36,216 bases of DNA, taken from the NCBI GenBank assembly GCA_018883785.1, contig JAHLFO010000154.1, positions 1 to 36,216 on the forward strand, in the 5' to 3' direction. Position numbers and translations under genes: made by a program. Below, in pieces: positions 25,297-34,366 of this stretch. Positions within the stretch are counted from its first letter, which is position 1. Every line of letters begins with the position of its first letter. Under the pieces are notes generated by a model. The model saw nothing but the letters and a program-made list of their open reading frames with translations. It was not told where the DNA came from and made no database searches. The stretch comes from Candidatus Bacteroides intestinipullorum (GTDB lineage Bacteria; Bacteroidota; Bacteroidia; Bacteroidales; Bacteroidaceae).

Positions 25297-27003
25297 TTAC
25301 TTGCGGTAGCAAGCCATATCTTCTTTGCAGAAGTTCCGGATGAAGGTGTTGTGTTTCTCCACTTCAGCTTCGGCATAGTTTACATACACCTTGGCCGATT
25401 CCGTGAACATCTCCGGTGCGCGTGTTGCGTCCTGTATGATGAGGTGCGACATGACGCAGACGGCAGCCATTTCGTAAAGGCGGCGAGCCATCAGGTCGTG
25501 CAGCTCTTGGTCTGCGGCTTCTTTTACCACGTTGGTGCAGGCTTCAAACTTGTCGGTCATGGCCTTGACGCGTTCCAACAACGGTTTCATCTCTTCCGAG
25601 CAGGCCACTTGTTCATAATCGCGCAGTGTTGCCAGATATGAGCCGTTGGTCACGTAGCGGATGGCAGCTACGGTCTGCAATTGCGTAGTTCCTTCATAAA
25701 TGCTGGTGATGCGAGCGTCGCGGTAGATGCGTTGGCAGGCGTATTCCAGCATGAATCCGGAACCTCCGTGCACCTGGATGCAGTCATAGGCGTTCTGGTT
25801 GGCGTATTCCGAGTTCATGCCCTTGGCAAGCGGTGTGAAGGCATCGGCCAGTTTGGCATACTTTTTCTGCTCCTGACGTTCTTCGGGTGTCAGTTTACGT
25901 TCGCGGGCGATGTCGTCCAAAGCCTTGTAGATGTCTACGTAGCGGGCCGTCTGGTAGAGCAAGGCACGTCCGGCATCCAGCTTGGCCTTGATGGTGGAGA
26001 GCATGTCATAGACGGCGGGGAATTCGATGATGGCTTTGCCGAACTGTTTGCGGTCCTTGGCGTAGGCCAGTGCTTCGTTATAGGCGGCTTGGCTCAGGCC
26101 GACGGATTGGGCGGCGATGCCCAGACGGGCTCCGTTCATCAGGGCCATCACATATTTGATAAGTCCCAGTTTGCGGTCGCCGCAGAGTTCGGCTCGGGCG
26201 TTTTTGTACACCAGTTCGCATGTGGGAGAACCGTGGATACCCAGCTTGTTCTCGATGCGACGGACGTTCACGCCACCGTCACGCTTGTCGTAGATGAACA
26301 TGGACAAGCCGCGGCCGTCGCGTGTGCCTTCTTCTGAGCGGGCTAGTACGAGGTGCAGGTCGGCATCGCCGTTGGTGATGAATCGTTTCACACCGTTCAG
26401 GCGCCAACAGTTGTTTGCCTCGTCATAAGTGGCCTTCAGCATGACGCTTTGCAGGTCAGAGCCGGCATCGGGTTCAGTCAGGTCCATGGACATAGTCTCA
26501 CCGGCACAGATACGGGGGATGAAGCGGCTGTGCTGGTCTTCGTTGCCAAATTCGTAAAGCGTTTCGATGCAGTCCTGCAACGACCAGATGTTACCGAATC
26601 CGGCATCGGCGGCAGCTACGATTTCCGCACACATGGTGTAAGGGGTGATGGGGAAGTTCAGTCCGCCGAAGCGGCGAGGCATGGTCATGCCGTTTAGCCC
26701 AGCCTTTACCATGGCGTCCAAGTTTAGCTTCGTACCGCTGGCATACTCCACACGGCCGTTGGCGCAGTGGGGACCTTCGGCATCCACGCCCTCGGCATTG
26801 GGGGCAATGATCTCGCCGGTGATTTCACCGGTGATTTCCAAGACCTTGTCATAGGAGTCTAGGGCATCGGCATAGTCCTGCGGAGCGTAATCATATTCGT
26901 CTTTGTCTCGGTATCCGCGCTCTTTCAGTTCGCAGATACGTTCCATCATCGGATTGTTGAGATGGTATTTCAGTTCGGGATGTTCTGTATAGAAATTAGC
27001 CAT
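25297..27003 (-). CDS. Acyl-CoA dehydrogenase with C-terminal extension
   Basis: A 568-aa flavoprotein, longer than the 380-aa core family. The N-terminal, middle and C-terminal acyl-CoA dehydrogenase domains are present: MSMDLTEPDAGSD near residues 171-183, RLNGVKRFITNGD near 201-213, DRKQFGKAIIEFPAV near 317-331, and IYEGTTQLQ with catalytic Glu437. Residues 460-568 are a helical extension. Substrate is unknown. It is the last gene of an operon with etfB and etfA (3 bp downstream of etfA), so its electrons go to the ETF pair encoded with it. An in-frame repeat of Gly-Glu-Ile-Thr occurs near residue 59-65. Confidence 0.93.
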   Translation of the reverse strand: MANFYTEHPELKYHLNNPMMERICELKERGYRDKDEYDYAPQDYADALDSYDKVLEITGEITGEIIAPNAEGVDAEGPHCANGRVEYASGTKLNLDAMVKAGLNGMTMPRRFGGLNFPITPYTMCAEIVAAADAGFGNIWSLQDCIETLYEFGNEDQHSRFIPRICAGETMSMDLTEPDAGSDLQSVMLKATYDEANNCWRLNGVKRFITNGDADLHLVLARSEEGTRDGRGLSMFIYDKRDGGVNVRRIENKLGIHGSPTCELVYKNARAELCGDRKLGLIKYVMALMNGARLGIAAQSVGLSQAAYNEALAYAKDRKQFGKAIIEFPAVYDMLSTIKAKLDAGRALLYQTARYVDIYKALDDIARERKLTPEERQEQKKYAKLADAFTPLAKGMNSEYANQNAYDCIQVHGGSGFMLEYACQRIYRDARITSIYEGTTQLQTVAAIRYVTNGSYLATLRDYEQVACSEEMKPLLERVKAMTDKFEACTNVVKEAADQELHDLMARRLYEMAAVCVMSHLIIQDATRAPEMFTESAKVYVNYAEAEVEKHNTFIRNFCKEDMACYRK

Positions 27004-27006
27004 GGC

Positions 27007-28026
27007 TTATTTGCTATGTGATTTGTAGTATTTAATCATTTTGGGAATAACTTCTTCCACCGTGCCGTTGATGACATAGTCCGCAATCGTATTGATTGGT
27101 GCGTTCTCATCGTTGTTGATGGAGATGATGATGCCGCTCTCTTGCATGCCGGCAATGTGCTGGATTTGTCCGCTGATGCCGCAAGCGATGTAGAGTTTGG
27201 GACGTACCGTCACGCCTGTCTGGCCAATCTGGCGGTCATGGTCGGCAAAACCGGCATCTACGGCGGCACGGCTGGCACCTACCTCGGCGTGCAGCTCTTT
27301 GGCCAGCTCGAACAGCATGTCGAAGCCTTCCTTCGATCCCATGCCATAGCCACCGGCCACGATGATGGGTGCACCTTTCAGGTTGTGCTTGGCTTTCTCT
27401 ACATGGCGGTCTATTACTTTCACCACATAGTCCGTCTCGTGCACATACTTGGCCACGTCGTGGTTGATGACTTCACCTTGGTAGTTCTCGTCCAGGATTT
27501 CTTTCTTCATCACGCCCTCGCGGACAGTAGCCATCTGCGGGCGGTGTTCGGGGTTGACGATGGTGGCCACGATGTTGCCGCCGAAGGCCGGGCGAATCTG
27601 GTAGAGCAAGTTCTCATAGGTGATGCCCGCTTTTTTGTCTTCGTGGCTGCCTATTTCGAGGGCGGTGCAGTCGGCTGTCAGTCCACTGGTCAGGGCAGAC
27701 GATACGCGAGGGCCGAGGTCACGGCCGATAACTGTGGCGCCCATGAGGCAGATTTGCGGTTTCTCTTCCTTGAAGAGATTGATGAGGATGGAAGAGTGAG
27801 GCAGGGAGGTGTAGGGAAACAAGCCCGGCGCATCGAATACGTGCAGCTTGTCTACGCCGTAGGGCATCACTTGCTTTTCGATGCCAGCCAGGCCCGAGCC
27901 TGCGGCAATGGCTTCCAGTTGGCAGCCCAGTTGGTTGGCCAGCTTGCGGCCTTTGGTCAGCAACTCCAGGCTGACATCGGCAACGGTCGTGCCTTCTATT
28001 TCGAGATATACGAATACGTTGTTCAT
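27007..28026 (-). CDS. etfA: Electron transfer flavoprotein alpha subunit
   Basis: A 339-aa subunit that binds the FAD shared by EtfAB. The N-terminal nucleotide-binding-like domain has LGPRVSSALTSGLTADCTAL and the C-terminal FAD-binding domain has IIVAGGYGMGSKEGF and LYIACGISGQIQHIAGMQ with the conserved Gly-Ile-Ser-Gly. Normal length. It lies between etfB (3 bp upstream) and the acyl-CoA dehydrogenase (3 bp downstream), so the three are one transcript. Whether this ETF is a simple carrier or an electron-bifurcating one cannot be told by eye. Confidence 0.95.
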   Translation of the reverse strand: MNNVFVYLEIEGTTVADVSLELLTKGRKLANQLGCQLEAIAAGSGLAGIEKQVMPYGVDKLHVFDAPGLFPYTSLPHSSILINLFKEEKPQICLMGATVIGRDLGPRVSSALTSGLTADCTALEIGSHEDKKAGITYENLLYQIRPAFGGNIVATIVNPEHRPQMATVREGVMKKEILDENYQGEVINHDVAKYVHETDYVVKVIDRHVEKAKHNLKGAPIIVAGGYGMGSKEGFDMLFELAKELHAEVGASRAAVDAGFADHDRQIGQTGVTVRPKLYIACGISGQIQHIAGMQESGIIISINNDENAPINTIADYVINGTVEEVIPKMIKYYKSHSK

Positions 28027-28029
28027 GAT

Positions 28030-28923
28030 TTATCCGATGGTATGGTTTTCTAAGAGTTCTACAATCAGGCTTTCCACATCCTGGTCGCTGCCGGTCAGCG
28101 TTTTGCTTTCTTTGGCTTGGAAAGAAATGTTCTGGATGGTCTTCACCTTCGTGGGTGAGCCGCTGAGTCCGCATTGCACGAGGTCGGCGTTGACATCAGC
28201 CGTGCTCCATTCCACAATGTTCAAGTAAGGGCGCTGTTCGTACAGTTCAGCGTAGGGCAGTGCATCGCCTTCCTTAGTGAGGGCAGCCTTCTCTTGTGCG
28301 CCCAAGGCGCGTTTGTACTTCTGCACCAGCTTGGCATTGCGCGGGCGGCAGGGGGCTGCGCTTCCGTTGACGGTGATGACCAGAGGAAGGGGAGCTTCCA
28401 CGGTCTCCACACCGCCGTCAATGTGGCGCTTGATGGTGATTTTCTTTCCGGCTTCGTCCACGTTTAAGATTTCTTCGGCATACGTCACTTGGGCCAGTCC
28501 CAGTTTTTCGGCTACCTGCGGGCCTACCTGTGCCGTGTCGCCGTCTATGGCTTGGCGGCCGCCGATGATGAGGTCGTACTCGCCGATTTTGCGAATAGCT
28601 GTAGCCAAGGCGTAGCTCGTGGCCAGTGTGTCAGCACCGGCAAAAGCACGGTCAGTCAGCAGATAGCCGCCATCAGCACCGCGGTACAGTCCTTCACGAA
28701 TGATTTCTGCGGCGCGTCCCGGTCCCATGGTCAGCATGGTCACCGTGGAGCCCGGATGTGTTTCCTTCAACCGGAGGGCCTGCTCCAAGGCGTTGAGGTC
28801 TTCGGGATTGAAGATTGCGGGGAGAGCCGCACGGTTGATGGTGCCGTCGGCCTTCATGGCGTCCTTCCCGACGTTGCGTGTGTCGGGCACTTGTTTCGCC
28901 AATACTACGATTTTCAAACTCAT
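28030..28923 (-). CDS. etfB: Electron transfer flavoprotein beta subunit
   Basis: A 297-aa subunit, somewhat longer than the 250-aa mammalian form. It begins MSLKIVVLAKQVPDTRNVGK with the family's KQVPDT, continues NPEDLNALEQALRLKE and DLIIGGRQAIDGDTAQVGPQ (the conserved Asp-Gly-Asp-Thr that binds AMP or a second FAD), and ends with a helical tail. Start ATG at 28923. First gene of the etfB-etfA-acyl-CoA dehydrogenase operon, behind a candidate promoter with a dyad overlapping its -33 region. Confidence 0.95.
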   Translation of the reverse strand: MSLKIVVLAKQVPDTRNVGKDAMKADGTINRAALPAIFNPEDLNALEQALRLKETHPGSTVTMLTMGPGRAAEIIREGLYRGADGGYLLTDRAFAGADTLATSYALATAIRKIGEYDLIIGGRQAIDGDTAQVGPQVAEKLGLAQVTYAEEILNVDEAGKKITIKRHIDGGVETVEAPLPLVITVNGSAAPCRPRNAKLVQKYKRALGAQEKAALTKEGDALPYAELYEQRPYLNIVEWSTADVNADLVQCGLSGSPTKVKTIQNISFQAKESKTLTGSDQDVESLIVELLENHTIG

Positions 28924-28975
28924 TTTCTTACTGTTATAATTAGTATTAATTGATTTTAGCTTGATTGTCAGCGCG

Positions 28976-29027
28976 CAAATTTATGGAAAATCTATGGAAA
29001 TACCGCACAAACTGTGCAGAATTGTGC
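28976..29027 (-). promoter_or_regulatory. Candidate promoter and operator of the etf operon
   Basis: The minus strand reads TTTG (29011-29008), then after 24 bp TAAATTTG (28983-28976), matching TAnnTTTG. The spacing is a little long. A dyad, GCACAA (29005-29010) with TTGTGC (29022-29027), and a middle TGTGC (29013-29017) overlap and flank the -33 box; the two TGTGC copies are 10 bp apart. Confidence 0.45.
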
Positions 29028-29158
29028 AAGCGGGCCGCTGATTTCCGTTTTTTTCATCGTTATCGGCGGGTAGGGAGGTGTCTGGCTGATAAAATCACAC
29101 TGCTTCGCTGGTTTGTCTTACGGATAATCACTTTTTTATCACTTTTTTCTTCAATTTG

Positions 29159-29189
29159 TTTGTAGATTCTAAAAAAGCCCTTACCTTTG
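29159..29189 (+). promoter_or_regulatory. Promoter of the ilv operon
   Basis: TTTG at 29159-29162 is followed after 19 bp by TACCTTTG at 29182-29189, an exact TAnnTTTG with consensus spacing. Transcription would start near 29195, giving a leader of about 205 bases before ilvD. A second TTTG at 29155-29158 is also in range. Confidence 0.75.
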
Positions 29190-29219
29190 CGGCAAGTAAA
29201 TCGTAAAAGCAAGTAACGT

Positions 29220-29297
29220 ATGATGAATCTACATACATCCATTAATCTGGCAGTCCTGCACATTATTCGCGTCGTGGTCGTGGCATCAAGAGCGTGA
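29220..29297 (+). CDS. Branched-chain amino acid leader peptide
   Basis: A 25-codon ORF (ATG at 29220, with a second ATG at 29223; TGA at 29295-29297). The C-terminal part reads LAVLHIIRVVVVASRA. Eleven of 25 residues are Leu, Ile or Val, including Ile-Ile-Arg-Val-Val-Val-Val in codons 29262-29282. Its position, between the ilv promoter and an intrinsic terminator ahead of ilvD, matches the leader peptides ilvL and ivbL of enterobacteria, which sense charged tRNA through ribosome stalling. No strong Shine-Dalgarno sequence is seen, as is usual in Bacteroides. Confidence 0.75.
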   Translation: MMNLHTSINLAVLHIIRVVVVASRA

Positions 29298-29377
29298 GAA
29301 AGGACGTGTATGTATGTTCATACTTGAATGATAAAACAAGACAGAGCCTTTCTCACTGACGTGGGGAAGGCTTTTTT
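29294..29377 (+). terminator. ilv attenuator: terminator with competing antiterminator
   Basis: The terminator stem pairs 29345-29356 with 29361-29372 (12 bp, two G-T pairs, loop TGAC) and runs into six T residues. The ten bases GTGAGAAAGG at 29294-29303, which span the leader stop codon, are exactly complementary to CCTTTCTCAC at 29347-29356, the 5' arm of the terminator. A ribosome at the stop codon would cover 29294-29303 and allow termination. A ribosome stalled at the Ile/Val codons would leave it free to form the antiterminator. The loop region also contains a small GTATG/CATAC hairpin (29308-29323). Confidence 0.75.
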
Positions 29378-29401
29378 GATGAAAAGAAGGAGACTGAAGA
29401 C

Positions 29402-31201
29402 ATGAAACATCCATTACGTAGCGCCACGAGCACACAAGGACGCCGCATGGCTGGTGCACGTGCCCTTTGGGTGGCCAACGGCATGAAGAAAGAACAGATG
29501 GGGCAGCCCGTCATTGCCATTGTCAATTCGTTCACCCAGTTTGTGCCGGGACACGTACACCTGCACGAAATCGGGCAGTATGTGAAGAAGGAAATAGAAG
29601 AGCTGGGTTGCTTTGCCGCCGAGTTCAATACCATCGCCATCGACGACGGTATCGCCATGGGGCATGACGGCATGCTTTATTCCCTGCCGTCGCGCGACCT
29701 CATTGCCGATAGTGTGGAGTATATGGTGAATGCCCACAAGGCCGATGCCATGGTGTGCATCAGCAATTGCGACAAGATCACGCCGGGAATGCTTATGGCC
29801 GCCATGCGCCTCAATATCCCCACGGTCTTCGTTTCCGGTGGACCCATGGAGGCGGGAGAATGGAACGGGCGGCACTTGGACCTGATAGATGCCATGGTGC
29901 AGTCGGCCGACGAGAGCGTGAGCGATGCGGACGTGGCCAAGGTCGAACAGCATGCCTGCCCCACGTGCGGCTGCTGCTCGGGCATGTTCACCGCCAACTC
30001 CATGAACTGCCTGAACGAAGCCATCGGGTTGGCACTCCCCGGTAACGGAACCATCGTTGCCACGCACGAGAACCGTAAGAAGCTCTTCCGCGATGCCGCC
30101 CACCTCATTGTGGAGAATGCACGCCGTTATTATCAAGAAGGCGACGAAAGCGTGCTTCCGCGGAACATTGCCACGCGCAAAGCGTTCCTGAATGCCATGA
30201 CGCTGGATATTGCCATGGGAGGCTCCACCAACACTGTGCTCCACCTGCTGGCCATCGCCCATGAGGCAGAGGTGGATTTCCGCATGGAAGATATCGACCA
30301 GCTCTCCCGCCGGACGCCTTGCCTCTGCAAGGTGGCGCCCAACACGCAGCAGTACCATGTGCAAGACGTCAATCGTGCCGGAGGCATCGTAGCCATCATG
30401 GGCGAGCTGGCCAAGGCTGGGCTGGTGGATACCACCGTGAAGCGGGTGGACGGCATGACCTTGGCTGAGGAGATTGACCAATATGACATCACCAGCCCCA
30501 ACGTGTGCAAGAAGGCACTGAAGAAGTACACCTCCGCCCCCGGCAACAGATTCAACCTGAAACTCGGCTCGCAGGACAACTACTACAAGGAATTGGACAC
30601 CGACCGCGCCCACGGGTGCATTCGCGACGTGGAACATGCCTACAGCAAGGACGGCGGACTGGCCGTCTTGAAAGGCAACATAGCCCAGGATGGATGCGTC
30701 GTGAAGACCGCCGGCGTAGATGACAGCATCTTGCGGTTCACCGGTCCTGCCCGTGTGTTCGACTCGCAAGAGGCGGCTTGTGACGGCATCTTGGGCGGAC
30801 TGGTGCAGAGTGGCGACGTGGTGGTCATCACCCACGAAGGCCCCAAAGGTGGCCCCGGGATGCAGGAAATGCTCTATCCCACGTCGTACCTCAAGTCACG
30901 CCACCTGGGCAAAGCTTGTGCCCTGATCACCGACGGACGCTTCAGTGGCGGGACGTCGGGCCTGAGCATCGGACATATTTCGCCCGAAGCAGCCGCCGGA
31001 GGCAACATCGGTAAGCTGCAGGACGGCGACATCATCGAGATAGACATCCCCAACCGTAGCATCAACGTCCGCCTGACGGACGAAGAACTGGCAGCACGCC
31101 CTGCAACGCCCGTCACCCGCCAACGCGAAGTGTCGAAAGCCCTGAGGGCGTACGCAGCCATGGTCAGCTCGGCTGACAAGGGAGGAGTAAGACTGATTTA
31201 A
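29402..31201 (+). CDS. ilvD: Dihydroxy-acid dehydratase
   Basis: Third enzyme of valine and isoleucine synthesis, dehydrating 2,3-dihydroxy acids to 2-oxo acids. 599 aa. The iron-sulfur cluster ligands are visible: Cys123 in [12 protein letters not shown] and Cys192 in [19 protein letters not shown], plus a further Cys near 52-60 aligned with [13 protein letters not shown] in the family (here Ala/Phe, so not certain). The active-site Ser/Lys region [19 protein letters not shown] is present near the C-terminus. ATG at 29402 with AAGGAG 10 bases upstream. First structural gene after the attenuator. Confidence 0.97.
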   Translation: MKHPLRSATSTQGRRMAGARALWVANGMKKEQMGQPVIAIVNSFTQFVPGHVHLHEIGQYVKKEIEELGCFAAEFNTIAIDDGIAMGHDGMLYSLPSRDLIADSVEYMVNAHKADAMVCISNCDKITPGMLMAAMRLNIPTVFVSGGPMEAGEWNGRHLDLIDAMVQSADESVSDADVAKVEQHACPTCGCCSGMFTANSMNCLNEAIGLALPGNGTIVATHENRKKLFRDAAHLIVENARRYYQEGDESVLPRNIATRKAFLNAMTLDIAMGGSTNTVLHLLAIAHEAEVDFRMEDIDQLSRRTPCLCKVAPNTQQYHVQDVNRAGGIVAIMGELAKAGLVDTTVKRVDGMTLAEEIDQYDITSPNVCKKALKKYTSAPGNRFNLKLGSQDNYYKELDTDRAHGCIRDVEHAYSKDGGLAVLKGNIAQDGCVVKTAGVDDSILRFTGPARVFDSQEAACDGILGGLVQSGDVVVITHEGPKGGPGMQEMLYPTSYLKSRHLGKACALITDGRFSGGTSGLSIGHISPEAAAGGNIGKLQDGDIIEIDIPNRSINVRLTDEELAARPATPVTRQREVSKALRAYAAMVSSADKGGVRLI

Positions 31202-31229
31202 CGAACAGCATTAGCATAGCAAACAAGAT

Positions 31230-32978
31230 ATGGAGAACAACCCATCAACCAAGCCCGCCGAACTCGGCCGGCACGAAGGCGCTTCCCAAGGCTTCATCAC
31301 CGGGGCGGAAGCCCTCATGCGCTCGTTGGAACACCAAGGCGTGGACACGCTCTTCGGCTACCCGGGCGGGAGCATTATGCCCGTGTTTGACGCGCTCTAC
31401 GACCACCGGGCCACCTTGAAACACATCCTCGTGCGCCACGAACAGGGTGCTACCCACGCCGCACAGGGCTATGCCCGCGTGTCCGGACGGGTAGGGGTCT
31501 GCTTGGTGACGAGCGGGCCGGGAGCCACCAACACCATAACGGGCATTGCAGACGCCATGATAGACAGTACGCCCATCGTAGTCATCGCCGGACAAGTGGG
31601 CACAGGATTCCTCGGCACGGACGCCTTTCAGGAGGTGGACCTCGTAGGCATCACGCAGCCCATCACCAAGTGGAGCTACCAGATCCGCCGGGCAGAGGAT
31701 GTCGCCTGGGCCGTGGCGCGTGCCTTCTATATTGCCAAGAGCGGACGACCCGGACCCGTGGTGCTGGACTTCGCCAAAAATGCGCAGACGGACAAGGCTG
31801 ACTACCGCCCCACGACGCTGGACTATATCCGTAGTTACCAGCCCGTGCCCGAGCCGGACATGGAAGCCATCCGCCAGGCAGCCGAACTGATTAACAGCGC
31901 CAAACGCCCCTTGGTCCTCGTGGGACAGGGTGTCGAGTTGGGCAACGCGCAGTCCGAGCTCCGCGCTTTCATCGAACGGGCAGGGATGCCCGCCGCACGC
32001 ACGCTGCTGGGGCTCTCTGCCTTGCCAACGGATCACCCCCTCAATACGGGGATGCTGGGGATGCACGGCAACCTGGGACCCAACATCAATACCAACAAAT
32101 GCGACGTGCTGATTGCCGTGGGTATGCGCTTCGACGACCGCGTGACGGGCAACGTGCAGACCTACGCCCGGCAAGCCAAGATCATCCACTTCGACATCGA
32201 CCCGGCGGAGATTGACAAGAATATCAAGACCGATGTGGCCGTGCTCGGCGACTGCAAGCAGACGCTCCCGTTGGTGACTGCCCTGTTGCGCCCCGCCACC
32301 CACGACGAATGGCTGGCTTCCTTCCGCCCTTACGAGGAAGTGGAGGAAGAGAAGGTCATCCGTCCCGAGCTGCATCCCGCCAGTGGCGCCCTCAGCATGG
32401 GCGAGGTGGTGCGTGCCGTGAGCGATGCGACCGGAGGCGAGGCCATCCTCGTCACCGACGTGGGGCAAAACCAAATGATGTCCGCCCGCTACTTCCGCTA
32501 CCAGCGCGAGCGCAGCATCGTCACCTCGGGCGGGCTGGGCACGATGGGCTTCGGGATGCCGGCTGCCATAGGGGCCACCTTCGGACGGCCCGACCGTCCG
32601 GTGTGCGTCTTCATGGGCGACGGTGGATTCCAGATGAACCTCCAGGAACTGGGCACCATCATGGAGCAGCAAGCGCCCGTCAAGATGATTATGCTCAACA
32701 ACAATTTCCTTGGCAACGTCCGCCAGTGGCAGGCGATGTTCTTCGGCGGCCGGTATTCGTTCACCCCGATGCTCAATCCCGACTACCTGCAGATCGCGTC
32801 GGCATACGGCATCGCCGCACGCCGGGCGATGACCCGCGACGAGCTGCGCCAAGCCATTGGCGAGATGCTCGCCACTCCCGGCCCCTTCTTGCTCGAAGCG
32901 TGTGTCGTCGAGGAAGGCAACGTGCTGCCCATGACGCCGCCCGGAGGCTCGGTCAACCAGATGCTGCTGGAATGCTGA
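31230..32978 (+). CDS. ilvB: Acetolactate synthase large subunit
   Basis: First common enzyme of branched-chain amino acid synthesis, joining two pyruvates or pyruvate with 2-oxobutyrate using thiamine diphosphate. 582 aa. Motifs: LFGYPGGSIMPVFDAL, catalytic Glu71 in VRHEQGATHAAQGYA, the FAD-domain region, and the thiamine-binding VFMGDGGFQMNLQEL followed by MLNNNFLG. Standard length. ATG at 31230, 28 bp after ilvD. The small subunit follows after 31 bp. Confidence 0.97.
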   Translation: MENNPSTKPAELGRHEGASQGFITGAEALMRSLEHQGVDTLFGYPGGSIMPVFDALYDHRATLKHILVRHEQGATHAAQGYARVSGRVGVCLVTSGPGATNTITGIADAMIDSTPIVVIAGQVGTGFLGTDAFQEVDLVGITQPITKWSYQIRRAEDVAWAVARAFYIAKSGRPGPVVLDFAKNAQTDKADYRPTTLDYIRSYQPVPEPDMEAIRQAAELINSAKRPLVLVGQGVELGNAQSELRAFIERAGMPAARTLLGLSALPTDHPLNTGMLGMHGNLGPNINTNKCDVLIAVGMRFDDRVTGNVQTYARQAKIIHFDIDPAEIDKNIKTDVAVLGDCKQTLPLVTALLRPATHDEWLASFRPYEEVEEEKVIRPELHPASGALSMGEVVRAVSDATGGEAILVTDVGQNQMMSARYFRYQRERSIVTSGGLGTMGFGMPAAIGATFGRPDRPVCVFMGDGGFQMNLQELGTIMEQQAPVKMIMLNNNFLGNVRQWQAMFFGGRYSFTPMLNPDYLQIASAYGIAARRAMTRDELRQAIGEMLATPGPFLLEACVVEEGNVLPMTPPGGSVNQMLLEC

Positions 32979-33009
32979 TTCATTGACCCCTGACAATTGA
33001 CAATAGACT

Positions 33010-33576
33010 ATGAACAAGACATTATATACCATCATCGTCCATTCGGAGAACATGGCGGGCCTGCTCAACCAGGTCACGGCCGTGTTCACACGCCGACAGA
33101 TCAACATCGAGAGCCTGAACGTGTCCGCATCTTCCATCAAAGGAGTGCACAAGTACACCATCACGGCGTGGACGGACCCGGCCACCATCGAGAAGGTGGT
33201 CCGGCAGATAGCGAAGAAGATGGACGTACTGCAGGCGCATTACTTCACCGACGACGAAATCTACCAGCACGAGATAGCCCTTTACAAGCTGATTACGCCG
33301 GGGCTGGAAGGCCATCCCGAGGTGTCCAAGATTATCCGCAAGTTCCGTGCCCGCATCGTCGAGGTGAACCCGGTGTTCTCCATCGTCGAGATGAACGGCA
33401 TGAGCGAGGACATTACCCGCCTCTACGAGGAGCTTCAGGCACTGGGCTGCGTGTTGCAGTTTGTCCGCTCGGGACGCGTGGCCATCACCACCAGTTGCTT
33501 CGAGCGCGTCAACGAGTACCTGGCCGAGCGCGAGGCGCAATACATCAGCCAACATCAACAAGGAGAGCAAGCATGA
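33010..33576 (+). CDS. ilvN: Acetolactate synthase small (regulatory) subunit
   Basis: A 188-aa regulatory partner that activates IlvB and gives valine feedback. Residues 1-80 are an ACT domain (TIIVHSENMAGLLNQVTAVF, RRQINIESLNVS with the conserved Asn-Ile-Glu-Ser-Leu), and residues about 85-165 form the ALS small-subunit C-terminal domain. ATG at 33010. Its TGA overlaps the next gene's ATG (ATGA at 33573-33576), so translation of the thioesterase is probably coupled. Confidence 0.95.
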   Translation: MNKTLYTIIVHSENMAGLLNQVTAVFTRRQINIESLNVSASSIKGVHKYTITAWTDPATIEKVVRQIAKKMDVLQAHYFTDDEIYQHEIALYKLITPGLEGHPEVSKIIRKFRARIVEVNPVFSIVEMNGMSEDITRLYEELQALGCVLQFVRSGRVAITTSCFERVNEYLAEREAQYISQHQQGEQA

Positions 33577-34325
33577 GCACGAATGACAACCGAATCGGGA
33601 CCTATGCCTTCGTGGCAGAGCCTTTCCACGTGGATTTCACGGGACGCTTGACGCTGGGCGTGCTGGGCAATCACCTGCTCAACTGCGCCGGGTTTCATGC
33701 CTCGGAGCACGGCTTCGGCATGACCACGCTCAACGAGGAGAACTACACCTGGGTGCTGTCCCGCCTGGCCATCGAGATGGACGAGATGCCCCGCCAATAC
33801 GAGGCGTTCAGCATCGACACCTGGGTGGAGGACGTCTACCGCCTGTTCACCAACCGCAACTACGCCATCCGCGACAAGGCCGGACGCACCCTGGGCTACG
33901 CCCGCTCGGTGTGGGCGATGATCAACATGCACACCCGTCGCCCCATCGACCTGCTGAGCGTCAACGGCGGGACGATACGCGAGTTCATCTGCGACGTGCC
34001 CTGCCCGATAGACGCCCCCTCGCGCATCAAGGTGAATGCCACGGACGAGGCGGCTTCCCTCCGGGCCAGGTACAGCGACATCGACGTCAACGGACACGTC
34101 AACAGCATCCGCTACATCGAGCACATCTTGGACCTCTTCCCCCTCGACCTGTACCGCCGCCGGCGCGTACACCGCTTCGAGATGGCCTACGTGGCAGAGA
34201 GTTACTACGGCGACCTGCTCTCCTTCCACATGGACCACGAGGAGGGCACGGACACCTATCAGGCCGCCGTCCGCAAGAACGGCGCGGAGACGGTGTGCCG
34301 CGCCAAGGTCGTTTTCAGCGAATAA
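33573..34325 (+). CDS. Acyl-ACP thioesterase (FatA/FatB type) within the ilv operon
   Basis: A 250-aa double-hotdog thioesterase that releases fatty acids from acyl carrier protein. Both hotdog halves are visible: the first around FTGRLTLGVLGNHLLNCAGF to DTWVEDVYRLFTNRNYAI, and the second with ARYSDIDVNGHVNSIRYIEH, which carries the Asp-x-Asn-x-His catalytic arrangement (DVNGHVN). A four-base overlap with ilvN gives translational coupling. In Bacteroides genomes I recall a thioesterase gene at this position, but its physiological role is not settled. A role in branched-chain fatty acids made from branched-chain keto acid primers would explain the linkage; this is inference. Confidence 0.9.
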   Translation: MSTNDNRIGTYAFVAEPFHVDFTGRLTLGVLGNHLLNCAGFHASEHGFGMTTLNEENYTWVLSRLAIEMDEMPRQYEAFSIDTWVEDVYRLFTNRNYAIRDKAGRTLGYARSVWAMINMHTRRPIDLLSVNGGTIREFICDVPCPIDAPSRIKVNATDEAASLRARYSDIDVNGHVNSIRYIEHILDLFPLDLYRRRRVHRFEMAYVAESYYGDLLSFHMDHEEGTDTYQAAVRKNGAETVCRAKVVFSE

Positions 34326-34366
34326 CCACACATATTTATATATAACATTAAACAACAAAGATTACA

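Noticed and set aside
31245..33188. A 647-codon minus-strand frame opposite ilvB and ilvN
   Set aside because: Antisense shadow of high-GC coding sequence; composition is unlike a real protein and no start context fits.
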